From NCBI GenBank assembly GCA_023426145.1, contig JAFABG010000040.1:124001-188000 (forward strand): 64,000 bases of DNA, read 5' to 3'. Every line of letters starts with the position of its first letter. Positions within the stretch are counted from its first letter, which is position 1. This DNA is from Bacteroidota bacterium. GTDB lineage: Bacteria; Bacteroidota; Bacteroidia; Bacteroidales; Bacteroidaceae. Positions 27,284 through 36,274 of the stretch are shown here, one piece after another. A program made the position numbers and the translations under genes. Below the pieces are notes generated by a model. That model was given only the letters and a program-made list of their open reading frames with translations. It was not told where the DNA came from and did no database searches.

Positions 27284-27478
27284 ATGATTCTTCTTTCTTG
27301 TATTAAAGCTTGATTTACAGATGTGAGATCTGTAGGTAGGAATTTTGGGGAGAATAAATATTGGATTATATTTATTTTTTTTCAAAAAACCTCTAAGTGT
27401 TTTAGAATGTACAAGTTGTTATATAAATGCGAATCGGGAAAAACACAATAAGCCTCGATTCTATTTTATAGAAAACCT
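27284..27478 (+). promoter_or_regulatory. Upstream region of the PUL plus-strand arm
   Basis: 195 AT-rich bases without a gene and without a TAnnTTTG box. As the PUL encodes its own ECF sigma factor, an ECF-type promoter is expected here, but I cannot point to its sequence. Confidence 0.4.
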
Positions 27479-30400
27479 ATGTTTAATCTTAAATTCAAAT
27501 GTATGAGAATCAATAACTCGTGTAGAGGCTCGAATATTTTTCGGGCATTGTTGATCTTGATGCTATTCGCCCTTCCGGCGCAATCTGCACTTGCACAGTT
27601 AACCATTAAGATCTCCAATTCTTCTTTAGGAACTGTGATTAAGCAGATCCAGTCTCAATCTAAGTATCAGTTTTTTTATGATGACAATTTAGCTTCTATG
27701 CGTGTAGCATCGCTGGATGTTAAAGATGTTTCTTTGGTAGAAGTCTTGGACAAGGCTTTAAAAGGGAAAAATGTCGTATATAAGATTGATGACAGTGTTG
27801 TTTATCTGTCCAAAGTAAGTGTATCTCCAACGACAAAATCAGTACAAGAACACAAAGTTACAGGTAAGGTAGTAGATGCAAATAATGAACCGCTGATAGG
27901 GGTTTCTGTTTTAGAAAAAGGAACAACTAATGGTACTATCACTGATCTCAATGGCAATTATTCAATAGTTGTCGCCAGTTCAAATTCCGTTTTAAAGTTT
28001 TCGTATGTAGGCTATCAGACTCTGGAAAGTCCAGTCACAAATAAGGCTGTAGTCAATATTACTTTGAAGGAAGATGCTCAGGTATTGGATGAAGTTGTGG
28101 TCACGGCTTTAGGTATCAAGCGTTCAGAAAAAGCGTTGTCCTACAATGTACAGCAGGTAAATGCTGATGCAGTAACTACAAATAAGGACCCTAACTTTAT
28201 CAACTCATTGAGTGGTAAGGTAGCTGGTGTCAATATCAATGCTTCTTCATCAGGAGTGGGAGGTGTATCTAAGGTTGTGATGCGTGGGACAAAATCCATT
28301 ATGCAGTCTTCTAACGCACTTTATGTAGTCGATGGTGTTCCAATGGCCTCCAATGTAAATAAGGTAAATGGAACGGAATTTTCTTCGAGAGGAAATACCG
28401 AGCCAATTGCTGACATTAACCCTGAAGATATTGAATCTATGTCTGTATTAACAGGTGCAGCTGCTGCTGCCCTCTACGGATCTGATGCAGCCAATGGAGC
28501 CATCATTATTACTACAAAAAAAGGAAAAGAAGGTCGCTTGAATATTACAGTGAATAGCAATGTTGAGTTTAATGCTCCTCTCGTAATGCCCCGTTTTCAA
28601 ACCCGTTACGGTACTGGTATTAATGGCTTGAAAGATGATAATTCTAGTCGTAGCTGGGGTTCAAAGCTGACTGAGGCTAGATATTTCGGCTATAATCCTA
28701 GTGATGATTATTTCCAAACTGGTGTCATCGGTACAGAAAGTGTCTCTTTTTCTACAGGTACAGATAAAAACCAAACCTACGCATCGGCTGCTGCGGTAAA
28801 TTCAAAAGGAATTGTTCCTAATAATAAATATGAGCGTTATAACTTTACAGTGCGAAACACCACTTCTTTTCTCAACGATAAGATGACCCTTGATGTAAAT
28901 GCGAGTTATATTCTACAGAAGGACCGCAATATGGTGAATCAAGGGACTTACAATAATCCAATAGTAGGTGCCTATCTTTTTCCTCGTGGCAATGATTGGG
29001 AAGATGTTCAGATGTACGAACGCTACGATGTAGCGCGTAAGATTTATACGCAATACTGGCCGACGGGTGATGCAGGTATGACGATGCAAAATCCTTATTG
29101 GGTGAATTATCGCAATTTGCGTGAGAACAAGAAAGATCGCTATATGTTGGGGGCAAATCTTAACTATCAAATACTTGACTGGTTGAGTGCTTCAGGGCGC
29201 GTGCGCTTGGATAATGCAAACAATGATTATACAGAAAAAGCTTATGCCAGTACAAACACTCAGCTGACGGAGTTGTCCGACCGTGGTCTATATGGAATCT
29301 CTAGAAGCTACGAGAAGCAATTGTATGCAGACTTCTTATTAAATATCAACAAAACTTTCGGAGAGAATTGGTCATTGCAAGCTAACTTAGGTGGATCGTT
29401 CACAGATATGAGATATGATGAGATGTCTGTTCGTGGTCCTATAGCAGATGATTCTCAAACGTTTGCCGGTGAAAAAGCAGGCTTAACGAATGGATTTTAT
29501 ATTCAAAACTTAAGTAAGTCGAAAACGAATAACATGCAGTCGGGATGGCGTGAACAGACTCAATCTCTTTATGCTTCTGCCGAAGTCGGTTATCAGAGTA
29601 CCTATTACTTGACGTTGACTGGGCGTAATGATTGGCCTTCGCAGTTAGCCGGACCTAATTCTGCTAGTAAATCCTTCTTTTATCCTTCGGTAGGTATGTC
29701 GGTTGTTTTATCAGAATTGATGCCTAAGTTGAACAAAGACTACTTATCTTATTTGAAAGTGCGCGGTTCTTTTGCTTCTGTGGGTACGGCATTTACCCGT
29801 TACATAGCTAATCCTCTTTTTAAATGGAATAATAGTGCTGGCTTGTGGAGTACTTTAACAGACTTTCCAGTAAAAGATCTTAAGCCCGAACGTACTAATT
29901 CCTTTGAAGTAGGTTTGAACATGCGCTTCTTGAAAAACTTCGAATTAGATGTGACCTATTATAACGCTAAAACAATGAATCAAACCTTCAATCCCGAGTT
30001 ACCAGTAGGTAAATATGCTCGAATTTATATACAGACCGGTGCTGTTCGCAACCAGGGGCTTGAGGTAGCATTGAATTACAATAAGACATGGAAGGACTTC
30101 ACTTGGAACACAGGAGTTACTTATTCTATGAATAGAAATAAGATTCTGACTTTAGCCGACAACGCAATAAATCCGATTACTGGAGAACGGTTCTCTATTT
30201 CATCTTTGAATATGGGTGGATTGGGTAGTACTCGTTTCATCTTGAAAGAAGGTGGAAGCATGGGCGATCTTTATTCATTGATGGACTTGAAGAGAGATGC
30301 TAACGGAGCAGTTTATATTGATGAGAATAATAGTGTTGTGACAAAAGGCTTAGAAGCTAACGATTATATTAAATTGGGTAGCGTGTTGCCCAAAGGTAAC

Positions 30401-30883
30401 TTAGCATGGCGAAACAATTTTAGTTGGAAAAATATAAATGTATCGTTCCTTGTTTCTGCTCGTTTGGGTGGCGTAGTCTTCTCGCGTACTCAAGCTGTTT
30501 TAGATAACTTTGGAGTATCTGAGGTTTCTGCTGCTGCTCGTGATAACGGTTATGTATCAGTAAACGGGAATGATCGGGTAGACCCTGAAAATTGGTATTC
30601 GGTTGTAGCCGGAGGTACTGCCGTTCCTCAGTATTATACATACTCTGCCACCAATGTGCGCTTGCAAGAGGCTTCTATTGGATATAACATTCCTAGAAAA
30701 TGGTTAGGCAATGTGTGCGACGTTAAAGTGTCTTTGATTGGTCGTAATCTTTGGATGATTTATAACAAGGCACCGTTTGATCCTGAAAGTGTAGCTTCTA
30801 CTGATAATTTCTATCAAGGAATAGACTACTTTATGATGCCTTCATTGCGTAACGTAGGCTTCAATTTGAGCTTTAAATTCTAA
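27479..30883 (+). CDS. SusC/RagA-family TonB-linked outer membrane transporter with STN domain
   Basis: 1134 residues. The signal peptide ends near ALAQ (residue 40; a start at 27503, MRINNSC, is equally possible). Then come an STN domain (about 40-115, LTIKISNSSLGTVIKQIQSQ), a carboxypeptidase-regulatory-like domain (123-200, ending FSYVGYQ), a TonB plug (about 205-330 with DEVVVTALG and VVDGVPM) and a 22-strand barrel ending SLRNVGFNLSFKF. It imports oligosaccharides with TonB energy. The STN domain is the part that contacts FecR anti-sigma factors, and a FecR/ECF pair is encoded at 44 kb. SusD follows after 17 bases. Confidence 0.95.
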   Translation: MFNLKFKCMRINNSCRGSNIFRALLILMLFALPAQSALAQLTIKISNSSLGTVIKQIQSQSKYQFFYDDNLASMRVASLDVKDVSLVEVLDKALKGKNVVYKIDDSVVYLSKVSVSPTTKSVQEHKVTGKVVDANNEPLIGVSVLEKGTTNGTITDLNGNYSIVVASSNSVLKFSYVGYQTLESPVTNKAVVNITLKEDAQVLDEVVVTALGIKRSEKALSYNVQQVNADAVTTNKDPNFINSLSGKVAGVNINASSSGVGGVSKVVMRGTKSIMQSSNALYVVDGVPMASNVNKVNGTEFSSRGNTEPIADINPEDIESMSVLTGAAAAALYGSDAANGAIIITTKKGKEGRLNITVNSNVEFNAPLVMPRFQTRYGTGINGLKDDNSSRSWGSKLTEARYFGYNPSDDYFQTGVIGTESVSFSTGTDKNQTYASAAAVNSKGIVPNNKYERYNFTVRNTTSFLNDKMTLDVNASYILQKDRNMVNQGTYNNPIVGAYLFPRGNDWEDVQMYERYDVARKIYTQYWPTGDAGMTMQNPYWVNYRNLRENKKDRYMLGANLNYQILDWLSASGRVRLDNANNDYTEKAYASTNTQLTELSDRGLYGISRSYEKQLYADFLLNINKTFGENWSLQANLGGSFTDMRYDEMSVRGPIADDSQTFAGEKAGLTNGFYIQNLSKSKTNNMQSGWREQTQSLYASAEVGYQSTYYLTLTGRNDWPSQLAGPNSASKSFFYPSVGMSVVLSELMPKLNKDYLSYLKVRGSFASVGTAFTRYIANPLFKWNNSAGLWSTLTDFPVKDLKPERTNSFEVGLNMRFLKNFELDVTYYNAKTMNQTFNPELPVGKYARIYIQTGAVRNQGLEVALNYNKTWKDFTWNTGVTYSMNRNKILTLADNAINPITGERFSISSLNMGGLGSTRFILKEGGSMGDLYSLMDLKRDANGAVYIDENNSVVTKGLEANDYIKLGSVLPKGNLAWRNNFSWKNINVSFLVSARLGGVVFSRTQAVLDNFGVSEVSAAARDNGYVSVNGNDRVDPENWYSVVAGGTAVPQYYTYSATNVRLQEASIGYNIPRKWLGNVCDVKVSLIGRNLWMIYNKAPFDPESVASTDNFYQGIDYFMMPSLRNVGFNLSFKF

Positions 30884-30900
30884 CTAAATCAAGATTAGAT

Positions 30901-32514
30901 ATGAAAAATATAATTACTAAAATAGTTTGTGGAACCCTTACCCTTGCACTGGCTTCGTGTATCGGGAACTATGATAATATTAATTCCAATCCTTATGAGG
31001 CCCCTGACTTATCTCCTGATGGTTATGCTTTGGGCTCTGCTATGAATAATCTTGCCGGTTGCGTCATATCACCGGACGTTAATACCGCCCAGTTCACAGA
31101 CTGCTTGCTTGGCGGCCCTTTAGGAGGATATTTTGCCGATTCTAATGCCGGTTTTACTGAAACCATTTCAAACTTTAATCCGAAAGATGACTGGAGCCGT
31201 GTGTTCTTGAAAAGTGATAAGATTATTCCAACGTTATATTCTAATCTCTCTCAGGTAGAAATCGTATCGCAGAACACTAACGATCCTGTTCCTTATGCGA
31301 TTGCTCAAGTGATAAAAGTAGCAGCTATGCACCGCGTGACTGATGCTTTCGGGCCTATTCCTTATTCACAGATCGGTATGAGTGGTGATATTGCTACTCC
31401 CTATGATTCTCAAGAAGTGGCTTACAATACCTTCTTCACTGAACTAAACGGTGCTATCGCTACACTGAATGAGCATATGAATGAGCAACTCATTTCTACT
31501 GCCGACTATATATATAAAGGTGATGTGAAGAAGTGGATTCGTTTTGCCAACTCTTTGAAGTTACGTCTTGCTATCCGTATCGCTTATGCGAATCCTGTGA
31601 AAGCACAGCAAATGGCCGAAGAGGCTGTTGACCCGGCAAATGGAGGTGTGATAGAATCGAATACAGATAATGCAACATGGAACTACTTTGAAACTTCACA
31701 GAATCCCATTTACGTAGCGACTCGTTACAATCAGATTCAGACCTCCGATCACGGTGGTGTACCTTGTCTGACTGGTGGCGATACACATGCCGCTGCTGAT
31801 ATTATTTGCTATATGAATGGTTACAAAGACAATCGTCGGCAGAAGTTCTTTACTAAATCTGAATGGGATGGGCAAGACTATGTAGGTATGCGCCGTGGCA
31901 TCATTATCCCTGAATTAAAGACTAGCGGTCATAAATACTCTGGAGTAAACATAGCTCCCACTGATCCACTTTATTGGATGAATGCAGCTGAGGTCGCTTT
32001 CTTGCGTGCCGAAGGACAAGCTATATTCAACTTCAATATGGGTGGAACAGCCGAATCGTTCTATAATCAAGGTATCCGTTTGTCGTTCGAGCAATGGGGA
32101 GTAGATGGAGCCGAAGATTATCTTAAGGATGATGAAAGCAAGCCAACGGCTTATATTGATCCTGCTGGTACCAACACTTATCAGAATGCTTTATCAACCA
32201 TTACTATAAAATGGAACGATGGGGCTGATAAAGAAGAGAAACAAGAGCGTATTATCGTTCAGAAGTGGATAGCTAACTGGCAATTAGGTAACGAATCTTG
32301 GGCAGACTTCCGCCGTACGGGATATCCGAAACTGATTCCTGTAAAAGAAAACAAGAGCGGGGGCATCGTTGATTCAGAGAAAAGCGCTCGTCGTATGCCT
32401 TATCCATTGGACGAGTTTGTCAGCAACAAAGCAAATGTGGAGTTTGCCATTGCAAACTACTTGCACGGAGCAGATAATATGGCAACTGATGTGTGGTGGG
32501 CTTCTAAAAAATAA
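30901..32514 (+). CDS. SusD/RagB-family nutrient-binding outer membrane lipoprotein
   Basis: 537 residues with a lipobox LALASC at about 15-20 giving a surface lipoprotein. The TPR-like helices and the C-terminal region (QKWIANWQLGNESWADFRRT, ARRMPYP) are typical of the SusD-like families, probably the SusD-like_2 group. It forms the lid on the SusC transporter and helps bind the glycan. It sits between susC and the first surface binding protein in one operon. Confidence 0.94.
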   Translation: MKNIITKIVCGTLTLALASCIGNYDNINSNPYEAPDLSPDGYALGSAMNNLAGCVISPDVNTAQFTDCLLGGPLGGYFADSNAGFTETISNFNPKDDWSRVFLKSDKIIPTLYSNLSQVEIVSQNTNDPVPYAIAQVIKVAAMHRVTDAFGPIPYSQIGMSGDIATPYDSQEVAYNTFFTELNGAIATLNEHMNEQLISTADYIYKGDVKKWIRFANSLKLRLAIRIAYANPVKAQQMAEEAVDPANGGVIESNTDNATWNYFETSQNPIYVATRYNQIQTSDHGGVPCLTGGDTHAAADIICYMNGYKDNRRQKFFTKSEWDGQDYVGMRRGIIIPELKTSGHKYSGVNIAPTDPLYWMNAAEVAFLRAEGQAIFNFNMGGTAESFYNQGIRLSFEQWGVDGAEDYLKDDESKPTAYIDPAGTNTYQNALSTITIKWNDGADKEEKQERIIVQKWIANWQLGNESWADFRRTGYPKLIPVKENKSGGIVDSEKSARRMPYPLDEFVSNKANVEFAIANYLHGADNMATDVWWASKK

Positions 32515-32538
32515 TAGTAAACTTAAAGGAAAGTATAT

Positions 32539-33615
32539 ATGAAAAATAACCTGAAATATAGATTGTCCGCTTTGGTGTTTCTTGCATCAGCTTTGACGGT
32601 CACTTCATGCAGTGATTGGACAGATGTAGAAAGTCTTGAACTAAAATCGCCTACGTTTGAAGAACAGAATCCTCAATTGTATGCTGACTATTTGAAGGAT
32701 TTGAACCGATATAAATCAGAAGAGCATAAGGTCACTTTTGTCTCTTTTGAGAATCCCGTGGGAGCTCCCGGGAAACAAGCTGAACGGCTGACTGCTGTGC
32801 CCGATAGTGTTGATTTTATTTGTCTGAACAATGTTGAAGTAAGTCCTGAAGTTCAAGCAGAGATGACCAAAATACGTGAAAAGGGAACGCGTACAATTTA
32901 CAGTATAGACTACTCGACTATTGAAAATGCCTGGAAGGAGAAACTAAAAGCTGATCCGGAGTTAACCGAAGAGGAGGCTTTGCAGTATATTGGCGAACGC
33001 ACAAATGAGATGTTGGCGCTGTGTGATACGCACAACTTTGATGGTATCATTGCAGACTATACTGGACACTCATTGGTAAGTCTTCCGGAGGCGCCTTTGA
33101 AAGAATATACTGACCGTCAGCAGAAGTTTTTCGGCGAAGTGATGAATTGGCAAAGCAACCATTCCGGCAAAACCTTGATCTTCTATGGGAATGTTCAATA
33201 TTTGGCGCCTGCTACGATGGAAATGCTGAGTCAGTTTGATTACATCATGTTGAAAACTATTTCTTCAACCAATGCCGACGATCTTGCTTTAAAAGCTTAC
33301 TTGGCCATTCAGGCGGGTATAGATGCTGTTAGTGGTACCGAAGGTGGTGTTAACCCTGTTCCTCTAGATCGTTTTATTGCATGTGTAGAGTTGCCGCAGG
33401 CCGATGACAAAGATAAAGTGAAGGGGTATTGGAGCACTGTAGACGAAGAAGGTAATAAACTTATTGCAGCTACCGGTGCAGCTCGATGGGCGGTAGAAGA
33501 ATCTCCTAATTACACTCGGAAAGGGATCTTTGTAATGAATGTCCATAATGACTATTATAACGATACCTATGGAAGTGTGCGTGAAGTTATTCGTATTATG
33601 AATCCCAATAAATAA
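32539..33615 (+). CDS. GH18-fold surface glycan-binding lipoprotein (catalytic Glu absent)
   Basis: 358 residues with the lipobox VTSC at about 21-24. The fold resembles GH18 endo-beta-N-acetylglucosaminidases, but the motif DGxDxDxE reads DGIIADYT at 168-175: the general-acid Glu is Thr175 and an upstream Asp is Ile171. It is therefore probably not an enzyme. Equivalent proteins in Bacteroides N-glycan loci (BT_3985 from memory) act as surface glycan-binding proteins. The frame is intact, with no sign of decay. It lies 24 bases after the SusD gene and 2 bases before the next. Confidence 0.82.
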   Translation: MKNNLKYRLSALVFLASALTVTSCSDWTDVESLELKSPTFEEQNPQLYADYLKDLNRYKSEEHKVTFVSFENPVGAPGKQAERLTAVPDSVDFICLNNVEVSPEVQAEMTKIREKGTRTIYSIDYSTIENAWKEKLKADPELTEEEALQYIGERTNEMLALCDTHNFDGIIADYTGHSLVSLPEAPLKEYTDRQQKFFGEVMNWQSNHSGKTLIFYGNVQYLAPATMEMLSQFDYIMLKTISSTNADDLALKAYLAIQAGIDAVSGTEGGVNPVPLDRFIACVELPQADDKDKVKGYWSTVDEEGNKLIAATGAARWAVEESPNYTRKGIFVMNVHNDYYNDTYGSVREVIRIMNPNK

Positions 33616-33617
33616 GA

Positions 33618-34778
33618 ATGGAAATGAAACTCTATAAATCTAGTTTAATGTTTTTGGCTCTTGCTGCAGTCGCTTTGAGTGGATGCAAAGATGAAGATAT
33701 CAATGAAGAGCATCATTATAACAACAAACTCTATGTTAGCTCGGCGCCTGTTTGTGATGATTTGCTGATCAAACCCAGCATAACGGAGACTACTCGTGAA
33801 CTTAGCTATCGTGTAGCATCACCGGCCGAACAAGATATTCAGATTCGTTTTGAGGCCGCTCCGGAACTGACCGCGGCCTATAATCTGATTTATAATGACA
33901 ACGCCACTGCATTGGATGCAAGCTTTTATAGCCTTCCAACGAAGACAGTTACCATTAAAGCAGGTGATGTTTCTAGTGATAACATTGTGATTGATTTTAA
34001 GAATACCAATGAGTTGGACAAATCAAGACGATATGTGTTGCCTGTTACCATTGTAGATGCATCTCATATTGAAATACTCGAAAGTGCTCGTACTGCCTAC
34101 TTTATATTTAAAGGAGCTGCATTGATTAATGTGGTGGCCAACATCAAAGAAATCTATTTCCCCATTAGTTGGAAGAGCAATGTGAATGCGCTTTCCACGG
34201 TTACCATTGAAGCTTTGGTTCGTAGTGAAGATTGGGTAGCAGGACGTGATAATGCATTGAGTTCGGTTTTTGGTATCGAAGGCAAGTTTCTGGTACGTAT
34301 CGGTGATGCCGATCGTCCTCGTGATCAACTTCAGGTAGTTGCTCCCGGAGGAAACTTCCCCGGCCCTAATGTTGTTCCGGGTTTGCCGGTCAATCAGTGG
34401 GTGCACATTGCCATTGTTTATGATAATACTACCAAAGAAAGAATCTTTTATAAGGACGGTGTAGCTGTCTACAAAGATGAGGCGGCATCAGGGATTTTGT
34501 CTTTAAGCAGTGGCTGCTATATCGGTCGCGCATGGGATAATAGCCGTTGGCTACCCGCTGATATATCAGAGGTTCGTGTATGGTCTGTACAACGAACAGC
34601 AGAGCAAATCGCAACGAACCCTTATGAAGTAGATCCTGCTAGTGAGGGCTTGGTAGCCTATTGGAAGTTTAACGAAGGTGCCGGAAGCGTGATTACTGAC
34701 CAGACCGGACATGGAAATGATATCACCGGTTCGGGCGATCCTACTTGGGTTAAAGTAGAGATTCCTAAGATTAATTAA
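33618..34778 (+). CDS. DUF1735 + LamG (concanavalin-like) surface binding lipoprotein
   Basis: 386 residues. Lipobox ALSGC at 19-23. An N-terminal DUF1735 domain covers about 30-170 (LYVSSAPVCDDLL, RRYVLPVTIVDA). A C-terminal LamG/concanavalin A-like domain covers about 180-385 (IEALVRSEDW, WVHIAIVYDN, SEGLVAYWKFNEG). No catalytic residues are expected. It is a probable surface glycan-binding protein, the second of the locus, and would hold high-mannose glycan near the endoglycosidase encoded next. Confidence 0.86.
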   Translation: MEMKLYKSSLMFLALAAVALSGCKDEDINEEHHYNNKLYVSSAPVCDDLLIKPSITETTRELSYRVASPAEQDIQIRFEAAPELTAAYNLIYNDNATALDASFYSLPTKTVTIKAGDVSSDNIVIDFKNTNELDKSRRYVLPVTIVDASHIEILESARTAYFIFKGAALINVVANIKEIYFPISWKSNVNALSTVTIEALVRSEDWVAGRDNALSSVFGIEGKFLVRIGDADRPRDQLQVVAPGGNFPGPNVVPGLPVNQWVHIAIVYDNTTKERIFYKDGVAVYKDEAASGILSLSSGCYIGRAWDNSRWLPADISEVRVWSVQRTAEQIATNPYEVDPASEGLVAYWKFNEGAGSVITDQTGHGNDITGSGDPTWVKVEIPKIN

Positions 34779-34813
34779 TTATTGGTTTAACCTTATTATT
34801 AATGACATTCATT

Positions 34814-36244
34814 ATGAATATAAAATATATAACCTCGGGTTTGTTGGCTGCCATGTTTGTGAGCTGTACTTCACTTTTAACCTCTTGTGCTGATGATCTT
34901 GAGGTAGGAAAAAGTTTTGATGAGTCGGCCTATAGTGGCATTTATGAAAACAATGCTTACTTGCGAGATGGAAAATCGAACTTAGTTTCTAAGGTGGTAG
35001 AGCTTCACAGCGAGACGTACACTACTACCGTAAAGATGGGCTTAAGTAAAGCTCCTAATACAACAACCTCAGCAAAAGTGAAAATCGATGCTGCTTATTT
35101 GGAAGCTTATAATGAAGCTCACAACACTGCGTTTACCTTGTATCCGGCTGATCTTGTATCCTTTGCCAACGAAGGGGTGCTTACTGTAAATTCAGCTACA
35201 AAATCGGCGGATGTAGCTATGACCATTCAGGCAGGTGAAAGCTTGGAAGAGGATAAAACCTATGCAATCCCAGTGGCTATCAGTGATCAGAGCAACGACA
35301 TCACGATCAAAGATGAAGAAGCGAAACATTGTATGTATCTGGTGAAGGACATGAGAAATGCAGGCGATGCCTATAAAGGTGAAGGCGCGATGCAGGGTTA
35401 TTTGTTCTTTGAGGTAAATGATGTAAATCCACTCAACGCTCTTTCTTTTCAATTGGAGAATGGCAAGATGCTTTGGGATGTCGTAGTGCTGTTTGCAGCT
35501 AATATTAATTATGATGCTGAGGCTGGACGTCCTAGGGTGCAATGCAACCCGAACGTTCAATATCTATTGGATAATAATGAGACGCTGTTGCAACCATTAC
35601 GCAGACGTGGTATAAAAGTGCTGTTAGGGCTACTTGGCAATCACGATATTACAGGCTTGGCACAGCTTTCTGAGCAAGGTGCAAAAGACTTTGCTCGCGA
35701 AGTTGCCCAATACTGTAAGGCTTATAATCTGGATGGCGTAAACTATGACGATGAATATTCCAGCAGTCCTGACTTGAGCAATCCGGCTCTTACGAATTCA
35801 AGTAAAGCAGCTGCAGCTCGCCTTACTTATGAAACGAAGAAGGCTATGCCTGATAAGCTCGTTACTATTTTCGCTTGGGGACAGATGTATGGAGAAGCTA
35901 CTGTTGATGGAGTAGATGCAAAAGAATGGATAGACGTTGTGGTGGCTAACTACGGTAGTGCTGCCTATCCTATAGGACAAATGACAAAGAAACAATGCTC
36001 AGGCATTTCGATGGAATTCAATTTAGGAGGTGGCGGTAGTTTATCGGCTTCAAAAGCTCAAAGCATGCTCGATGGAGGATATGGTTGGTTTATGGGATTT
36101 GCTCCTAGTCCGGCAAGATATAGTAGTGTTTTCAGTCGCCTTCAAGGTGGAGGTGAAGTATTATATGGATCGAATGTGGCTGCACCGACGGTCTTCTATA
36201 AGAAAAATGATCCGACGCCTTATAAATACCCGGAGGATCTTTAA
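34814..36244 (+). CDS. GH18 endo-beta-N-acetylglucosaminidase, surface lipoprotein
   Basis: 476 residues from the ATG at 34814 (MNIKYITSG); an ATG at 34802 adds four. Two possible lipobox cysteines (MFVSC, LLTSC) follow. A DUF1735-like domain fills about 35-180 and a GH18 barrel about 185-476. The catalytic motif LDGVNYDDEYS (D307 to E314) keeps the Glu and compares well with EndoH-type enzymes (DGVDFDDEYA). EndoH-type GH18 enzymes cut between the two core GlcNAc residues of N-glycans. Context (SusCD, GH92) suggests high-mannose N-glycans as substrate. Its order corresponds to BT_3987 of B. thetaiotaomicron from memory. Confidence 0.9.
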   Translation: MNIKYITSGLLAAMFVSCTSLLTSCADDLEVGKSFDESAYSGIYENNAYLRDGKSNLVSKVVELHSETYTTTVKMGLSKAPNTTTSAKVKIDAAYLEAYNEAHNTAFTLYPADLVSFANEGVLTVNSATKSADVAMTIQAGESLEEDKTYAIPVAISDQSNDITIKDEEAKHCMYLVKDMRNAGDAYKGEGAMQGYLFFEVNDVNPLNALSFQLENGKMLWDVVVLFAANINYDAEAGRPRVQCNPNVQYLLDNNETLLQPLRRRGIKVLLGLLGNHDITGLAQLSEQGAKDFAREVAQYCKAYNLDGVNYDDEYSSSPDLSNPALTNSSKAAAARLTYETKKAMPDKLVTIFAWGQMYGEATVDGVDAKEWIDVVVANYGSAAYPIGQMTKKQCSGISMEFNLGGGGSLSASKAQSMLDGGYGWFMGFAPSPARYSSVFSRLQGGGEVLYGSNVAAPTVFYKKNDPTPYKYPEDL

Positions 36245-36274
36245 ACCAAGTAGGAACAAATAAATAATAAGTAT

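Noticed and set aside
27284..27478. Riboswitch or RNA leader upstream of susC
   Set aside because: No recognisable aptamer or stable hairpin seen; only an AT-rich leader.
32539..33615. GH18 pseudogene
   Set aside because: The catalytic Glu is missing but the frame is uninterrupted, has a proper lipobox and ribosome-binding site, and sits in a conserved place, so loss of catalysis looks selected.
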